64,000 nt of DNA from CALCHA01 sp035548175 (lineage in GTDB: Bacteria; Planctomycetota; Phycisphaerae; WQYP01), in contig DASZTO010000057.1 in assembly GCA_035548175.1 (NCBI GenBank), positions 99,698-163,697 of the forward strand, read 5' to 3'. A program made the translations under genes and the position numbers. The notes beneath the pieces were generated by a model, which worked only from the letters and a program-made list of their open reading frames with translations, had not been told where the DNA came from and searched no databases. Each line of letters opens with the position of its first letter. Within the stretch, counting starts at the first letter, position 1. This document shows, in pieces, positions 42,417 through 53,936 of this stretch.

Positions 42417-42650
42417 ATGAAGAAAACTCAATTCCCAAAAGGGTGGGACGAAGCCCGCGTTCAGCGCCTGATCCGTTATTACGACCAGCAGACCGAGGAT
42501 GAGGAACTGGCGGAAATCAACGCCATGTTCGAGCCCGGTGAGGTCTTAATTGCCGTTCCACGTAAGCTTGCACCGCAGGTCCGCAAGCTGATCAAGACCC
42601 GTGGCCGCAAGCCCAAACCTCCAGTTCGCAAGGCTCGCCGCGTGGCCTGA
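42417..42650 (+). CDS. Putative antitoxin-like partner (77 aa)
   Basis: A 77-residue protein with GGAG before ATG 42417. The N-terminal half is charged and helical (WDEARVQRLIRYYDQQTEDE, LAEINAMFE). The middle reads LIAVPRKLAPQVRKLI, and the C-terminus is very basic (KTRGRKPKPPVRKARR). I recognise the pattern GWDE.RV...I.YY..Q.EDE from small proteins commonly next to DUF4258-like genes. A DNA- or RNA-binding antitoxin role is inference. Confidence 0.55.
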   Translation: MKKTQFPKGWDEARVQRLIRYYDQQTEDEELAEINAMFEPGEVLIAVPRKLAPQVRKLIKTRGRKPKPPVRKARRVA

Positions 42651-42699
42651 AGGCGTGGAGAATTACGGGGGTCAAGGCATGGATGCCTGGGGACGATTT

Positions 42700-43731
42700 C
42701 TACCGCACATTTTCCGCGATCGCGCGCGGCATCTGCTCGATGATGTCGCTCGACAGCAGGCCTGCCGAGTTCGCGCCGAATTTCTCCCGCGCCAGGTCGC
42801 CTGCCCGGCCGTGCAGATGCACGCCCAGAACCGCGGCGTCGAGCGGCGAGAGCTTCTGGCCAATCAGCGACGCGATCACGCCGGTGAGCACATCGCCGGC
42901 CCCCGCGGTCGCCATTGCGGGATTGCCCGTCTCGTTGACGGCGAATCGCGTGGCGTCGGTGATCACCGTGCGATGCCCCTTGAGCACGACGATCGAACCA
43001 GTCCCCCGAGCCAGCAGCTCCGCGAGCGGCGTGCGGTCCGGCTCGTTGGATTCCGGCGGCTTCTCGGCGGCCTTTTCTTCCGCCTTGGGTTCCTCGGGCA
43101 TGTCGAGCACCATGCCGTCGGCGGTCGAGGGAGCATCATCCTCATCCACCAGCGAACGTGTCTTTTTCGCCGGCGCTTCTTCCGGCGCGGTCTTTCCGGC
43201 GGCTTCCGGGGAAAGCGCCACATTCGCCCCGCGCTTCATGATCGCCCCCATCAGCCGCATGTACTCGCCCATGTGCGGGGTCATCACGACGTTCGACCAA
43301 TTGCGTCGCTTCGGCCACTCCGACGTTTCCAGGCCGCTGAGCACGTTGAGCGCGTCCGCGTCGAAAACCATCGGTCCCGGGTGGCGCTCCAGCAGCTCGA
43401 GCACCAGCCGCTTCACGCCGGCGCTCGTGCCCAGCCCCGGCCCGACCGCCAGCACGTCGTGCTCGTCGGCAAATGCGATGAGTTCCTTGACCTTCGTGCT
43501 GGTCCACGCAAAGGAAGTCGCATATGGGCAGATCGACAGGACCGCGGGGATGATTTCCTTGGGCGCCGCGATGCGCACCAGCCCGCTGCCGGTGCGCAGC
43601 GCCGCCAGCGCCACCAGCGCCGGCGCGCCGATCATCGTTTCCGAACCTGCGATCACAAGGACTTTACCGTAATCCCCCTTGTGCGAGTCCGCCTTGCGCA
43701 CAGGGAGCGTCGGGAGGGCAATCGTTTCCAT
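42700..43731 (-). CDS. nnrD: ADP-dependent NAD(P)H-hydrate dehydratase (NnrD / YjeF C-terminal domain)
   Basis: A 343-residue ribokinase-fold enzyme that repairs damaged NAD(P)H hydrate using ADP. Markers: HKGDYGKVLVIAGS near residue 17, LAVGPGLG, PMVFDADALNVLSG, VVMTPHMGEYMRLMG, and the catalytic GNPAMATAGAGDVLTGVIAS near 285. It lacks the fused NnrE epimerase domain. Residues about 175-235 form an acidic, Pro/Glu/Lys-rich insert (EEPKAEEKAAEKPPESNEP) inside the fold, absent from typical members. The gene is convergent with the TA-like pair. Confidence 0.9.
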   Translation of the reverse strand: METIALPTLPVRKADSHKGDYGKVLVIAGSETMIGAPALVALAALRTGSGLVRIAAPKEIIPAVLSICPYATSFAWTSTKVKELIAFADEHDVLAVGPGLGTSAGVKRLVLELLERHPGPMVFDADALNVLSGLETSEWPKRRNWSNVVMTPHMGEYMRLMGAIMKRGANVALSPEAAGKTAPEEAPAKKTRSLVDEDDAPSTADGMVLDMPEEPKAEEKAAEKPPESNEPDRTPLAELLARGTGSIVVLKGHRTVITDATRFAVNETGNPAMATAGAGDVLTGVIASLIGQKLSPLDAAVLGVHLHGRAGDLAREKFGANSAGLLSSDIIEQMPRAIAENVR

Positions 43732-43781
43732 CCGGCTAACTTAAGGAAGCTGCGCCACGCCGTCAATCGCTGGCGAATGCC

Positions 43782-44600
43782 TCAGCGCGCAGCCGCGTGG
43801 AGCGTCGCCCGAATTTGCGAAAGCGTCTGGATCACGCCGTCCTGGACAGCGGGCGATCCGGTAACGATCAAGGCGCCTTTGAATTCCCGGATGGACGACG
43901 ATTGGCCGCCTTTATCACGCCACTGATCGGGGTGAACCGTGGTTTCGATGGCATCGATCACTTCCTGTGCGCCGCCGTCGGGGGTCTGCACGCCGCCGCT
44001 CTGGAACAGGCCTCCCTGGCCGGCGGCGCCAGGCGCGGCGGCGCGCGGCGGCGACGGAGCGGGCATCTCCAGCAGATCGCGAATGTTGTACACACGCGTC
44101 ACCGTGTGGAAGTCCAGTTCGTCGGCGGTCGAGATGTCAATCACGTTGTCGTTCACGGCAAATTGCAGGCGTGTATTGCTGTTGGCGGCCTGGAGGACAA
44201 CGTCCAGAATCATGTCGAGGCGGACGGCGGAAAGGTGCAAGGTAATGGGCGTGTTTTTGTCGATCCCCGCGGACCGAAGGGCGGGCCAGTTCACGAGGAT
44301 GTTGATGTTTGCCGTATCGCGCAGAAAGCCCAGCACGGCATCCAGGGGCTGCTTGTCGAAACTGATTTGGGGAATCCGCGATTCGAGCTGCTTGCGCAGG
44401 GCAAGCTCCTCGCGCGAGGGGGCGGTGGGATTCTCGTCTCGGGTTGCGGGAGGCGTGGTGCTGTGCCCGCCTGCCGGGCTTGCGGAGGCGTCGGCGCCCA
44501 TGCAGTCAGCGGAGGTCAGCGCCGCGCCGGCGAGCACCACGACCAGGCCCAGCGCGGGGGCGGCCAGCCATGCGGGCGTGCGGCAGAGTGGGGCGATCAT
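43782..44600 (-). CDS. Exported protein with secretin/TonB short N-terminal (STN)-like domain
   Basis: A 272-residue protein from MIAPLCRTP, with GGAG seven bases upstream; an in-frame ATG at 44660 is unlikely. A signal segment (about residues 10-30) is followed by a Ser/Pro linker, and then an STN-like domain: PQISFDKQPLDAVLGFLRDT, INILVNWPALRSAG, ITLHLSAVRLDMILDVVL. In secretins and TonB receptors this fold binds partner domains. A second small domain (YNIRDLLEM ... SIREFKGALIVTGSPAVQDGV) resembles secretin N1-type modules. There is no secretin pore. A periplasmic scaffold role is inference; such short STN proteins are common in Planctomycetota. Confidence 0.65.
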   Translation of the reverse strand: MIAPLCRTPAWLAAPALGLVVVLAGAALTSADCMGADASASPAGGHSTTPPATRDENPTAPSREELALRKQLESRIPQISFDKQPLDAVLGFLRDTANINILVNWPALRSAGIDKNTPITLHLSAVRLDMILDVVLQAANSNTRLQFAVNDNVIDISTADELDFHTVTRVYNIRDLLEMPAPSPPRAAAPGAAGQGGLFQSGGVQTPDGGAQEVIDAIETTVHPDQWRDKGGQSSSIREFKGALIVTGSPAVQDGVIQTLSQIRATLHAAAR

Positions 44601-44684
44601 GCGGGTTCTCCTTTTAGGGCGGCTTTCCTCTTGCTCGATAGCGTCGAAAGACAGCGGCACGCTGAAGCGTGAACTCCGGACGCG

Positions 44685-45779
44685 CTACACGGTGGCGATG
44701 GCTTCCATGGCGAGGTCGGCGGTTTTGCCGGCGAGGAGGAGGGGGTGGGCGAGGCCGGCGATCATGGCGGCGTTGTCGGTGCAGAATTGCATCGGGGGGA
44801 TGAAGACGGGGAGGCGGAGTTCTTCGCCGAGTTTTGTGACCGCGGCGCGGATGGCGGAGTTGGCGGAGACGCCGCCGCCGATCAGCAGGGAGCGGGTTTC
44901 GTAGCGGGCGGCGGCGCGGCGGAGTTTTTCGATGAGCATGGTTGCGGCGGTTTTCTGGAAGCTGGCGGCGACGTCGGCTTTTTGCTGTTCGGTCAAGGCG
45001 GAGGCGTCGCGTTCGCGGCCTTTTTTTCCGTTGACGTGGTAGAGGACGGCGGTCTTGAGGCCGGAGAAGGAGAAGTTGAGGGAGTCTTTGTCGAGATGGC
45101 CGGCGGGGAATTTGATGGCGTTCGGGTCGCCCCCCCCCACGGCGGCGAGTTTGTCGATGAGGGGGCCGCCGGGGTAGCCGAGGTGGAGGATGGCGGCGAC
45201 TTTGTCGAAGGCTTCGCCGACGGCGTCGTCCTGGGTTTGGCCAATGCGGGTGAGTTGGTCGAACGCGCGGACGTGGTAGAGCGAGGAGTGGCCCCCGGAC
45301 ATGACAAGGCCGATGGCGGGAAAAGGAGGCGCGTGGTCAGTGGGTTGTCCTTCGGTGTTCTGACCACTGACCACTGACCACTGACCACTGTCACGCAGGA
45401 CGACGGAATAGAGGTGGGCCTGAACGTGATTGACGGCGATGAGGGGGAGGTTCCAGGCGAAGCTGTAGGCTTTGGCGGCGGCGGTGCCGACGAGGAGGCA
45501 GCCGATGAGGCCGGGGCAATTGGCGACGGCGACGGCGGCGAGCTGGCTGGCGGGGTCGGTGATGTGGGCATCAGCGAGGGCTTGGTCGACAATGGCGTTA
45601 AGCGATTCGAGGTGGGCGCGGGCGGCGACTTCGGGGACGACGCCGCCGAATTTTTGATGCAGGTCTATCTGCGAGGCGACGACGTTGGAGAGGACGCGCG
45701 TGCCGTCTTCAACGACGGCGGCGGCGGTTTCGTCGCAGGTGGTTTCGATACCGAGGATGAGCGGACGGAAACTATCCAC
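44685..45779 (-). CDS. tsaD: tRNA N6-threonylcarbamoyladenosine transferase TsaD
   Basis: A 364-residue ASKHA-fold enzyme, with TsaB/E partner of the t6A37 pathway. Signatures: LGIETTCDETAAAVV, GGVVPEVAARAH, the metal site NHVQAHLYS (His-x3-His), MSGGHSSL, and IGGGVSANSAIR. Between the metal site and SGGH is an insert (DSGQWSVVSGQNTEGQ) encoded by TGACCAC repeats and absent from the family. The start is GTG 45779 inside a CACAAATG repeat arm, just after an in-frame TGA. The gene is 30 bp downstream of the carboxy-terminal protease. Confidence 0.95.
   Translation of the reverse strand: MDSFRPLILGIETTCDETAAAVVEDGTRVLSNVVASQIDLHQKFGGVVPEVAARAHLESLNAIVDQALADAHITDPASQLAAVAVANCPGLIGCLLVGTAAAKAYSFAWNLPLIAVNHVQAHLYSVVLRDSGQWSVVSGQNTEGQPTDHAPPFPAIGLVMSGGHSSLYHVRAFDQLTRIGQTQDDAVGEAFDKVAAILHLGYPGGPLIDKLAAVGGGDPNAIKFPAGHLDKDSLNFSFSGLKTAVLYHVNGKKGRERDASALTEQQKADVAASFQKTAATMLIEKLRRAAARYETRSLLIGGGVSANSAIRAAVTKLGEELRLPVFIPPMQFCTDNAAMIAGLAHPLLLAGKTADLAMEAIATV
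45331..45393. repeat. TGACCAC short-word array with short inverted copy, inside tsaD
   Basis: Four tandem TGACCAC words (45361-45390) and an upstream inverted copy GTGGTCAGTGG (45333-45343). The array is in frame with tsaD and adds about 16 residues. Confidence 0.88.
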
Positions 45780-45806
45780 AAATGCTCACAAATGCACACG
45801 AATGGG
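45774..45806. repeat. CACAAATG short-word array at the tsaD start
   Basis: CCACAAATG, TCACAAATG and ACACGAATG in tandem. It spans the tsaD GTG start and the gap to the protease gene. Same family as the inner arms of the element at 55.8-56.0 kb. Confidence 0.85.
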
Positions 45807-45809
45807 TCT

Positions 45810-47342
45810 TCATTGGGGAACGTCGGGCGTGGGTTGGGAATCGGTTTGGGGAGCGGGTTGGGTGGTTGTTGGGACGCTGGCGGTGACGCTGGGGCGGGTG
45901 GTGGTGACGTCGGCGGTGAAGTCTTTGTTGCCGCCGAAGGCCTGGTAGGCGATGAGGATTTCGAGGGCGCGCTGGAGTTGGCGGTCAGAGGCTTCGACGG
46001 GGCGGGTGGCAGGTTGGGTGGCGTTGGTAGAACCGGCGGTCGGTTGGGTGGTGGCGCCGGCGGGGGCGCGGCGGATGATTTCGGAGTTCTCGCGGTTGAG
46101 GAGGACCTGGCGGTTTTCGTCGCGGGTGAGGGGGATGGTGAAGGCGGGGTCGGGTTCGACGCCCCAGGTTTTGGAGTCTTTTTTGCGCATGATGTTTTTG
46201 CCGGAGGGGAGGTAGTAGTAGGCGGTGGTGAGCTTGAGGGCGGAGTTTCCGTTGTCGAGGGCGATGAGGGATTGGACGGAGCCTTTGCCGAAGGTGCGGG
46301 TGCCGATGAGGATGGCGCGGTTGTGATCTTTGAGGGCGCCGGCGACGATTTCGGAGGCGGAGGCGGAGTATTCGTTGACGAGCACGACGAGGGGGACGCG
46401 CGGGTAGGTGTGTTCGGGGTTGGCGGTGGCGACGAAGTCGCGCTTGGGGGAATCGGGGCGGCCGGTGGACACGATGACGCCGGAATCGAGGAAGCGGTCG
46501 CAGACGTCGATGCCGGCCTGGAGGAGGCCGCCGGGATTGAAGCGGAGGTCGAGGATGATGCCTTTCAGGCCGCCGTTTTCGTGGAGGAGGGGAAGGAGGG
46601 CTTTGTCGAGTTCGTCGGCGGTGTTTTCCATGAAGTTGGTGATGCGGACGTAGGCGATGCGGTGGTCTTCGTCGATGAGGAAATCCCAGTCGGCGTTGCC
46701 GTTGCCGATGCGATGGACGCCGCGGACGGAGTGGATCTGGATGACGGTGCGTGTGACGGAGACATCGACGGGGGTGTCGTCGCCTTCGTGGAGGATGGAG
46801 AGGGAGATCTGCGTGCCGGGCGGGGGAGAGAGTTTGAGCTGGAGGTCTTTGAGGGCCATGCCGTCGACGGATTCGCCATTGATTTTGAGGATGCGGTCGC
46901 CCGCGTAGATGCCGGCCTTGAGTGCGGGGGAATCTTCGAAGGGGGAGACGACGAGGATGGCGTTGGTGGTGGGGTCCTGGGAGAGGGTGACGCCGATGCC
47001 GGGGAATTGGCCATAGACGGCACGGTCGAAGTCGTTGAGCTGGTCCTTGGGGAAGTAGGTGGAGTAGGGATCGAGGGAGGACATCATGCCATCGATGGCG
47101 CCCTGGAGGAGTTTGGAATCGTCGACGGGTTCGACGTAGTTGTGTTCGATCTGGGAGCGGAGATCGACGAGGGTGTCGAAGAATTGGTAGGGATCGGATT
47201 GCTGGGCCGCGAGGTGCGGCGCGGGGATGGGGTGGGCGGGCGAATGGAACCGACCGGCGAGCACGCCGAGGGCAAGGCACGAGGTGGCGAGGGCGGCAGT
47301 GCGGATACGGCGGGCGAGTTTGCGGCGGGACAGGTGGGGCAT
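45810..47342 (-). CDS. S41-family carboxy-terminal processing protease
   Basis: A 510-residue periplasmic serine protease. An N-terminal membrane or signal segment (residues 14-30) is followed by the S41 N-terminal helices (VEPVDDSKLLQGAIDGMMSS). The PDZ domain (FPGIGVTLSQDP ... GIYAGDRILKINGESV) is at about residues 113-190, then the catalytic domain. The Ser is in NEYSASASEIVAGAL near 332 and the Lys in RTFGKGSVQSLI near 358. A Thr/Pro/Gln-rich 100-residue tail ends it. It cleaves C-terminal regions of envelope proteins. tsaD is 30 bp downstream. The plus strand of this block is G-rich, unlike both flanks. Confidence 0.92.
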   Translation of the reverse strand: MPHLSRRKLARRIRTAALATSCLALGVLAGRFHSPAHPIPAPHLAAQQSDPYQFFDTLVDLRSQIEHNYVEPVDDSKLLQGAIDGMMSSLDPYSTYFPKDQLNDFDRAVYGQFPGIGVTLSQDPTTNAILVVSPFEDSPALKAGIYAGDRILKINGESVDGMALKDLQLKLSPPPGTQISLSILHEGDDTPVDVSVTRTVIQIHSVRGVHRIGNGNADWDFLIDEDHRIAYVRITNFMENTADELDKALLPLLHENGGLKGIILDLRFNPGGLLQAGIDVCDRFLDSGVIVSTGRPDSPKRDFVATANPEHTYPRVPLVVLVNEYSASASEIVAGALKDHNRAILIGTRTFGKGSVQSLIALDNGNSALKLTTAYYYLPSGKNIMRKKDSKTWGVEPDPAFTIPLTRDENRQVLLNRENSEIIRRAPAGATTQPTAGSTNATQPATRPVEASDRQLQRALEILIAYQAFGGNKDFTADVTTTRPSVTASVPTTTQPAPQTDSQPTPDVPQ

Positions 47343-47513
47343 GTGGGGGCTCCGGAGGGGGCGTAAAAAGGCGATGATACCAGAGGGGGGGGCAAGGGTG
47401 ACATGGCCAGAGGGCGACCGGCGCAGCGGAGTTTTGCCGCACCCTTCCGCCTCCGCGTTCCCCTGCTAAAATACCCCGCCTTATCACGCACCTCCCCACC
47501 CGAAAGGCCAAGG

Positions 47514-50562
<3,049 letters not shown>

Positions 50563-50564
<2 letters not shown>

Positions 50565-50598
50565 CCAACTGAAAATCGAAATTTGAAAATTGAAAATC
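50563..50598. repeat. GAAAATTTGAAAATTG short-word array after gcvP
   Basis: ACTGAAAATCGAAATTTGAA and AATTGAAAATCC, A/T-rich words in a GC-rich setting, between the convergent ends of gcvP and lptD. Confidence 0.7.
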
Positions 50599-50612
50599 CC
50601 CGCCGCCCCTCC

Positions 50613-53600
50613 TCACCGCACCGAATTCGCCAGCCCCCGATTCCCGATCCCCAATTCGGGGAATCCCTCCGGCCACAGAGTGAACACAAACGTCGTGTCC
50701 GCCAGGTTCGCATCGTACGTCACCGTCACCGCCGCATTAAATCGCGGCATCTTCCGCACGATCGTGAACGACGAAAGAATGTCATCCTTCAGCATGAAAT
50801 CGTAACTTTCCGCCGCGATGATTTCATACTTCCGTGTCAACTGATAATCAAACGCCAAAGTCCATTCATCCGTGTTCAATTCCCGGATGTATCGATTGCC
50901 GAAGAAGTAAGACAGGTTGTTGGTCTGATCGACCGCGACCCCGCCGGCAGCCTGTTCCAGGCGATTGTCATCCGTGTTGTAGTTCCCCTCGCCGATGAAT
51001 CGGAACCGCTCCCCGGCGCGCCACACCCCATCCGCCGCCACCGAATTCCGCACCTGCGAGAGCTCCGGCCGGCTCGGGAAAATAAATCCGCGCTCGACAT
51101 CGTACGGGAAAAACAGCGTGTTCACCGGGTCCTGGTTCCAGAACTGGTTCACGCTCACGTTGAGCGTCAGCCAGTCCACCGTCCGCCATTGCCCCGGGCC
51201 GCCGCGCTTCGTCTGCCACCGCTGGTTGATGGCGAACTGCGCCCCCGACGCCCGCGATATGCCTTCCACATCGTAATCGAACGGCTGCAAGTCCGTCCGA
51301 TTCACGGTCGTGCCCGTCTGGAACACCACAAATTGCGGCTCAATAATGTGCCGCAGCCCATTCACATCGAAGAACGTGCTTTGCACGTCATCATAAACTT
51401 TCCAGAACTGCATCGCCGCGCGAAGCCCCACCTGTCCCCACAACCGTGTCGTGTTGCCCGATTCCGTTTCCGGAAACGCATCGTCATACGCCGTCACCCG
51501 CCCCGTGACATACGGCGTCACCTTCAAATCCCCCAGATCGATCGGCAAATCCAGCTCCTGCCGCGTGTCCGCCCGCACCACGTCGCTGGTCGTCCACCCC
51601 AGCGCCCGGTAGTAATCCCGAATCTTCATGTTCGGCGGCACATACGCCGCGGGCGGCCCCAGGAACGTCGGCAAAAGCCCCAACTGCACCGGCGTGTAAT
51701 TGGTGATGTTCGTCCGCAGGTTCGCCACGCCCGATTCTGAATAATACGTAAAAGTATCAAGAATCGAATCGCCGATCCGCCAGTATTTCGCCTCCGGCTT
51801 CTTCTCCGTCGTGAACTGATCGTCCACCTTGTCGGCCGTCGCCGTGAAATCAAACAGCGAGAATTTCCCCAGAAACGTCAGCGCGTCCGTCTCTCCCTGG
51901 TGCTTCAGATAGGCCGAAGTCTCCTGCTCCTTGTTCGTATCAAATTCACTCTCATAGAACTGTTCCAGGAAGGTCGGGTCTGAAACGTAAGACCCCTCGA
52001 GGTTCAAGCTCCATCCGTTGCCGAGGTCCTGCTGATGCTGCACCGACAGCCGCCCGCGAGCTTCCTGGTTCGGCGTCACGTTCGTCTCATCACGCCCCAG
52101 CCGGTCCTGCCCCTGGTCCAGCATCGCATAGGATTTCAACACCGACTGCGAATCCGGCGTGGTCCAGGTCCCGTCCACGCCCCCCGCCGGGCCGCGCTTC
52201 CCGAAGTAATCCAGGTGCAAATCCGCCCGCACGCCCGGCGGCTCATGCTGCCCCGCCAGCCCGAAGATGTCCCAGTCGGTCTCCACCGACGGCCCGAACG
52301 TCCGCGAATTCGATACCCGCAGCCGCCGCAGCGGAATGTCGTTCTTGCTCGTGTCCCCCGCAATGTACGGCCAGTAAAAAATCGGCACGCCTTCCGCGTT
52401 GATCGTCGCGTCCTTCACCTTGTACGCGTACACCGTCGGACCCGTCGCCGTCCCCGTGCTTCCCAGGGCGATCCCTTCCCCCGGCGCCGGATTGTCCGCG
52501 TTCCCGGGCTGATCGACCCGCGGCGTGATGTCCTGCAAATAAATGTTCGACGCCCCGATGTTATAGTGCGGCGTGTAAAACTCGCTGGTGGAAAACGACA
52601 CCTTCTTCGCCGCATACTCCCCGCGCGCCAGCTGCCGAATCTCCTGCGCCCTCATATACACCGGCACGTGCCGGGTCGGATCCACCGTGGACATCGTCGC
52701 ATCCAGCATCACCGCCCGCTGCGACCGGAAGTCGTAATAAATCCGCTCCGCCCGCACCACGTTGTCCCCCGAATCCAGATTGACATCCCCCTCCATGTAC
52801 ACCCCGGTCACCCGGAACGACTGCAACGCGCCCCCGCCCGCCGGCTGCGTCGCGGCGCCCTCCCCGGGGGGCAGGCCGAACACCACCATCTGCTGGGCGC
52901 GAAATTGCAGCGGCGGCTTCCCGTTGTTCGCGTCCCAGTACAAATACGCGCCCGGCACCACGTACACGTACTCGTTGCCCACCTGCTCGCCATGCGGCTG
53001 CGAGCCCGGCTCGAACGCAATGAATACCCGCGGTCGCGGGCGCGGCGCGCGATTCGCCGGCTGCGTCGCCGCCGCCTGGCCGCTCGTCGCTATCCGAATC
53101 TCCGGGCCCGGTATGTACCGATTGTTCGGCCCCTTGGCGATCCACCCGTTCTGCAGCGCCTCCTCCGCCGATGTGATCGTGATCGTCGGAATGTACTCCG
53201 CCGGTATCGGACGGTTCATTACCTCCGTCCGCAGCTGGTCTCCGCGCTTCACGACCGCCGAATCCTCCTCCGACCGCGGCACCGGCGTCCCCGTCAACTG
53301 CGCCGACTGCGATATCCGCGTCGTCACCAGCAGCTCGGGACCGCTCGACACCGTCGACGTCGACAACGCCCCCTCCGCCACACGCACGTTCCCCTTCAGA
53401 TAAATCGCCACGTCAAATGTGTTCTCCCCCGCTTCCTTGGTCGGCGTCAGAAATATCGCCGCCTCCTCCGCCCACATCGTCCGATACCCGATCCCGATCC
53501 GCACGTGTCCCCGGCACAGCATCCGCTGCTCCAGGTTCACCCGCCACACCGACGTCTCATCCGCCGCAATCTCCAGGGGCACCGGTATCGCCGATGTCGG

Positions 53601-53774
53601 CGCCAACGTCGGATGCACCGTCGCCACCGGCGAGGGCTCCACAGGCACGCCCCACACCCCCGCGGCCCACGCCCCCGCTGCCACCACCGCCGCCCCGTGC
53701 ATGCACCACCCCCAGCGACGCGCGCCGCCCCCCGCCCTCTTCCTCCGTGATGCTGTTCGCCGCATTCCCTTCAT
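50613..53774 (-). CDS. lptD: LPS-assembly protein LptD-like outer-membrane protein
   Basis: About 1050 residues. An N-terminal signal region is followed by an OstA/LptA-like beta-jellyroll part (MLCRGHVRIGIGYRTMWAEEAAI, later VYMEGDVNLDSGDNVVRAERI). The LptD barrel follows from PIFYWPYIAGD...RLRVSNSRTFGPSVETDWD, with many alternating strands to the end (FVFTLWPEGFPELGIGN). LptD inserts lipopolysaccharide into the outer leaflet, which argues for a diderm envelope. Start uncertain: ATG 53774 was chosen over 53825 and 53765, because upstream codons do not extend a signal. It is the last gene of a minus-strand run beginning at 62,241. Confidence 0.85.
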   Translation of the reverse strand: MKGMRRTASRRKRAGGGARRWGWCMHGAAVVAAGAWAAGVWGVPVEPSPVATVHPTLAPTSAIPVPLEIAADETSVWRVNLEQRMLCRGHVRIGIGYRTMWAEEAAIFLTPTKEAGENTFDVAIYLKGNVRVAEGALSTSTVSSGPELLVTTRISQSAQLTGTPVPRSEEDSAVVKRGDQLRTEVMNRPIPAEYIPTITITSAEEALQNGWIAKGPNNRYIPGPEIRIATSGQAAATQPANRAPRPRPRVFIAFEPGSQPHGEQVGNEYVYVVPGAYLYWDANNGKPPLQFRAQQMVVFGLPPGEGAATQPAGGGALQSFRVTGVYMEGDVNLDSGDNVVRAERIYYDFRSQRAVMLDATMSTVDPTRHVPVYMRAQEIRQLARGEYAAKKVSFSTSEFYTPHYNIGASNIYLQDITPRVDQPGNADNPAPGEGIALGSTGTATGPTVYAYKVKDATINAEGVPIFYWPYIAGDTSKNDIPLRRLRVSNSRTFGPSVETDWDIFGLAGQHEPPGVRADLHLDYFGKRGPAGGVDGTWTTPDSQSVLKSYAMLDQGQDRLGRDETNVTPNQEARGRLSVQHQQDLGNGWSLNLEGSYVSDPTFLEQFYESEFDTNKEQETSAYLKHQGETDALTFLGKFSLFDFTATADKVDDQFTTEKKPEAKYWRIGDSILDTFTYYSESGVANLRTNITNYTPVQLGLLPTFLGPPAAYVPPNMKIRDYYRALGWTTSDVVRADTRQELDLPIDLGDLKVTPYVTGRVTAYDDAFPETESGNTTRLWGQVGLRAAMQFWKVYDDVQSTFFDVNGLRHIIEPQFVVFQTGTTVNRTDLQPFDYDVEGISRASGAQFAINQRWQTKRGGPGQWRTVDWLTLNVSVNQFWNQDPVNTLFFPYDVERGFIFPSRPELSQVRNSVAADGVWRAGERFRFIGEGNYNTDDNRLEQAAGGVAVDQTNNLSYFFGNRYIRELNTDEWTLAFDYQLTRKYEIIAAESYDFMLKDDILSSFTIVRKMPRFNAAVTVTYDANLADTTFVFTLWPEGFPELGIGNRGLANSVR

Positions 53775-53830
53775 GCGGCCGCATGATACTTGCCCCCCAC
53801 CCACCTGAAAAGCCACCCCCTCCAATTTCC

Positions 53831-53936
53831 CCGTGGCACGGGCGTCCCGGCCCGTTTTCGCAAAGCTCAGGACCGCCCAGCCTTGTAGACGATCCGATTG
53901 GTCTGGGTCTTTCGTGTTTCGTCTTTCGTCTTTTTA
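53831..53936. repeat. ACGGGC hairpin plus TTTCGTG/TTTCGTC short-word array
   Basis: GGCACGGGCGTCCCGGCCCG (53834-53853) forms a hairpin like that at 32.47 kb. TCTTTCGTGTTTCGTCTTTC, with a further TTTCG word after it, lies at 53908-53936, over the permease stop. Confidence 0.7.

Noticed and set aside
47343..47513. A glycine riboswitch upstream of gcvP
   Set aside because: The 170-bp gap to the divergent protease shows no recognisable paired aptamer core, only G-rich then C-rich sequence and a -10-like TAAAAT.
53834..53853. A terminator between the ABC permease and lptD
   Set aside because: The hairpin is the same repeat seen at 32.47 kb, and its T-run lies on the plus strand, opposite to the operon.
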